Assembly (NCBI GenBank): GCA_003694825.1
Contig: RFJS01000192.1
Location: 1-7,129 of the forward strand
Source: Verrucomicrobiota bacterium
GTDB taxonomy: Bacteria; Verrucomicrobiota; Verrucomicrobiia; Opitutales; Opitutaceae
Reading direction: 5' to 3'
Length of the DNA stretch: 7,129 nucleotides
The notes under the pieces were generated by a model, which was given only the letters and a program-made list of their open reading frames with translations, was not told the origin of the DNA and made no database searches. Shown here piece after piece: positions 5,952-7,129 of this stretch. Position numbers and translations under genes: made by a program. Positions within the stretch are counted from its first letter, which is position 1, and every line of letters starts with the position of its first letter.

Positions 5952-6845
5952 TCACGCCTCGAGGTAGGCGGCGAAACGCTCTTCGAAGTGCGCCTCGACC
6001 GCTTCGGCCAGATCCCGGAGCATGGTGTCGTCATCGCCGAGGTCGAGGCGCTCACGCACCTCGGCATCCAGCTCCGGAAAGGCCGGCGCGGGCGCCTCGT
6101 CGCCGGCGGCCTCGCCATCCGGCTCCTCCCCTTCGGCGGCGGCCGAGGCCGGATAATGAGCGATGATATTGGCGATGTAGACACGGTCGGTCACGGGATC
6201 GGCGACGAGTTCCGGCTGGTGATGGAAGATGATGCCCCGGACGATTTCCTCGGGCAGCGACCAGCTCTGGGCGACGAGCCCGCCGACCTCGGCGTGGTTG
6301 ACATCGAGAATCTCCTGCTCCGCCGTCCGGGCGTCCACGTGGCCCTCCTCCCGGGCCCGCCGGATCATCGCGAGATCTTCGGGCGCGAGGAAACGGTCCA
6401 TGACCAGCTTGCCCACATCGTGCAGCAGCGCGGCGGCGAAGGTCGGCGGCGGAACCGCCCGGCGCCACACTTTCGGCATCAGCTCGACGGCCAGCGCCGA
6501 GCGCACCGAGTGCCGCCACAGCTCGTTTTCATCGAGCCCGAAACTGCGCAGCGCCCGGCTCATGAGCGGCCGGGCATGGGCGCCGATCGCGGCCGAGAGC
6601 ACCTGGGCGCCGCCGAGGCGCATGACAGCCTCGCGCACGTCCGTGATGCGGGTCCAGCTCCCGCTTGCGACCGAGTTGGCCATGCGCAACACCGTCATGG
6701 CGAGCGCCTGGTCGTAGGCAACGATGTCGGCCACGTCGTCCACGCTGCTCTCGGGATCGTTGACCACTTTGGCCAGCCGCACCGCGCTGGCGGGAAGCGG
6801 CTCGAGCGACTGGGCTGCCGCAATCAGTTTTTCGACGTCGATCAT
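5952..6845 (-). CDS. HDOD-domain signalling protein
   Basis: The product is 297 residues and cytoplasmic, with no membrane segment. HDOD domains are HD-related output modules in bacterial signal transduction, often tied to cyclic-di-GMP, chemotaxis or stress control. The domain fills residues 1 to about 225: LEPLPASAVRLAKVVNDPESSVDDVADIV (14-42) is the typical opening, YDQALAMTVLRMANS (44-58) the next helix, AVMRLGGAQV (73-82) the recognisable repeat, LWRHS (109-113), and LLHDVGKLV (140-148). It keeps HD (142-143), His184 in NHAEVG and the HH pair at 208-209, so the metal-binding set looks more complete than in many HDOD proteins, and phosphodiesterase-like activity cannot be excluded. A disordered Glu/Ala/Pro linker (about 235-255) leads to a short helical tail. 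The ATG at 6845-6843 starts the domain; the longer open frame to 7016 would begin in a terminator and is rejected. No receiver or other sensor domain is attached. Confidence 0.9.
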   Translation of the reverse strand: MIDVEKLIAAAQSLEPLPASAVRLAKVVNDPESSVDDVADIVAYDQALAMTVLRMANSVASGSWTRITDVREAVMRLGGAQVLSAAIGAHARPLMSRALRSFGLDENELWRHSVRSALAVELMPKVWRRAVPPPTFAAALLHDVGKLVMDRFLAPEDLAMIRRAREEGHVDARTAEQEILDVNHAEVGGLVAQSWSLPEEIVRGIIFHHQPELVADPVTDRVYIANIIAHYPASAAAEGEEPDGEAAGDEAPAPAFPELDAEVRERLDLGDDDTMLRDLAEAVEAHFEERFAAYLEA

Positions 6846-6848
6846 TGG

Positions 6849-6866
6849 GGTAGAGGCAAATCTACC
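6849..6866 (-). promoter_or_regulatory. Hairpin just upstream of the HDOD start codon
   Basis: On the minus strand GGTAGA and TCTACC form a perfect 6-bp stem with a 6-nt loop (TTTGCC). It ends three bases before the ATG of the HDOD gene and occupies the place of a Shine-Dalgarno, of which none is visible. It could limit ribosome access. The rest of 6867-7009 is the only room for the HDOD promoter; I found no convincing -35/-10 pair there. Confidence 0.35.
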
Positions 6867-7009
6867 ACGGCAAACGACATCGAACAGCCAATTTCCAGCG
6901 CAGGTTTTGCTGATTTCGCCGTCTTCCCTGCCGTCGACCGCCGCAATCGCCGCGAACGACCGGCCTGTCCCCCCGGACCGGATACGCCTGCCGCCTCCTT
7001 CCGCGCCGG

Positions 7010-7054
7010 AAAACAAAAAAGAAAACCCGCCGCGTCGATGACGCCGGCGGGTTT
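7010..7054 (-). terminator. Rho-independent terminator of the right-edge gene
   Basis: A perfect 10-bp stem (AAACCCGCCG at 7023-7032 with CGGCGGGTTT at 7045-7054) continues, after one bulged base (7044), into a 4-bp CGTC/GACG stem capped by a 3-nt loop. On the minus strand it is followed by TTTTCTTTTTTGTTTT, an almost unbroken U-tract. It lies about 40 nt after the stop codon of the gene at the right edge and ends that transcript before the HDOD gene. In the plus direction there is only a three-T run, so it acts on the minus strand. Confidence 0.9.
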
Positions 7055-7093
7055 CCCGAAAATGTGTTGCGGCTCGTGCTGCGACGCCTGTCT

Positions 7094-7129
7094 TCAGCGA
7101 CCGCGCTTGCGGCGGAACTTGCTGGTGAA
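7094..7129 (-). CDS. 3' end of a gene with a very basic C-terminus (partial)
   Basis: Only the last 11 codons and the TGA stop (7096-7094) are inside the window. They read FTSKFRRKRGR: six of eleven residues are Lys or Arg. A strong terminator 40 nt downstream on the same strand supports this being the true end of a gene. Such tails are common in ribosomal proteins and other RNA-binding proteins such as DEAD-box helicases, but I cannot name the product from this stub. Confidence 0.55.
   Translation of the reverse strand, partial: FTSKFRRKRGR

Noticed and set aside
5293..5955. Open frame of 220 codons antisense to the unknown gene
   Set aside because: Gly-rich reverse-complement shadow. The plus-strand frame has the balanced composition and structured segments of a real protein.

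Overview
The window is a GC-rich (roughly two-thirds G+C by eye) bacterial chromosomal segment with ordinary housekeeping and salvage genes. Coding strands are nearly free of chance stop codons on the opposite strand, GTG starts are used, and most starts lack a clear Shine-Dalgarno sequence. These traits, the look of the unidentified 160-residue protein at 5374-5856, and a hairpin-bearing intergenic repeat at the left end suggest Verrucomicrobiota, perhaps an Opitutales relative. That placement is inference from recalled resemblance. No database was searched.

Layout from left to right: positions 1-428 hold no convincing gene. They contain a hairpin-bearing element (about 41-140), a run of nine C, a G-quadruplex motif on the minus strand (334-359), and a perfect 14-bp hairpin (399-429) that starts at the last base of the prfC stop codon. 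From 429 to 5231 five genes lie on the minus strand. In transcription order they are a Nudix hydrolase related to isopentenyl-diphosphate isomerase, a NupC-type concentrative nucleoside transporter, uracil phosphoribosyltransferase (upp), cytidine deaminase (cdd), and, after a 149-bp gap, peptide chain release factor 3 (prfC). A divergent 142-bp gap (5232-5373) separates the Nudix gene from a plus-strand gene of unknown function (5374-5856). That gene converges on a minus-strand HDOD signalling protein (5952-6845). The right edge holds the last 11 codons of a minus-strand gene with a very basic tail, followed by a strong intrinsic terminator.

The nupC-upp-cdd block forms a compact pyrimidine salvage unit. 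The transporter imports nucleosides, Cdd deaminates cytidine and deoxycytidine to uridine and deoxyuridine, and Upp converts uracil plus PRPP to UMP. upp and cdd overlap by four bases, so translational coupling is likely. A nucleoside phosphorylase or hydrolase, needed to release uracil from uridine, is not in the window. RF3 recycles RF1/RF2 from the ribosome and has no evident functional link to the salvage genes. I found no defence system, CRISPR array, prophage, transposase or tRNA. The points most worth a second look are the structured left intergenic region, the unidentified 160-residue protein with its structured leader, and the hairpin at the HDOD start codon.
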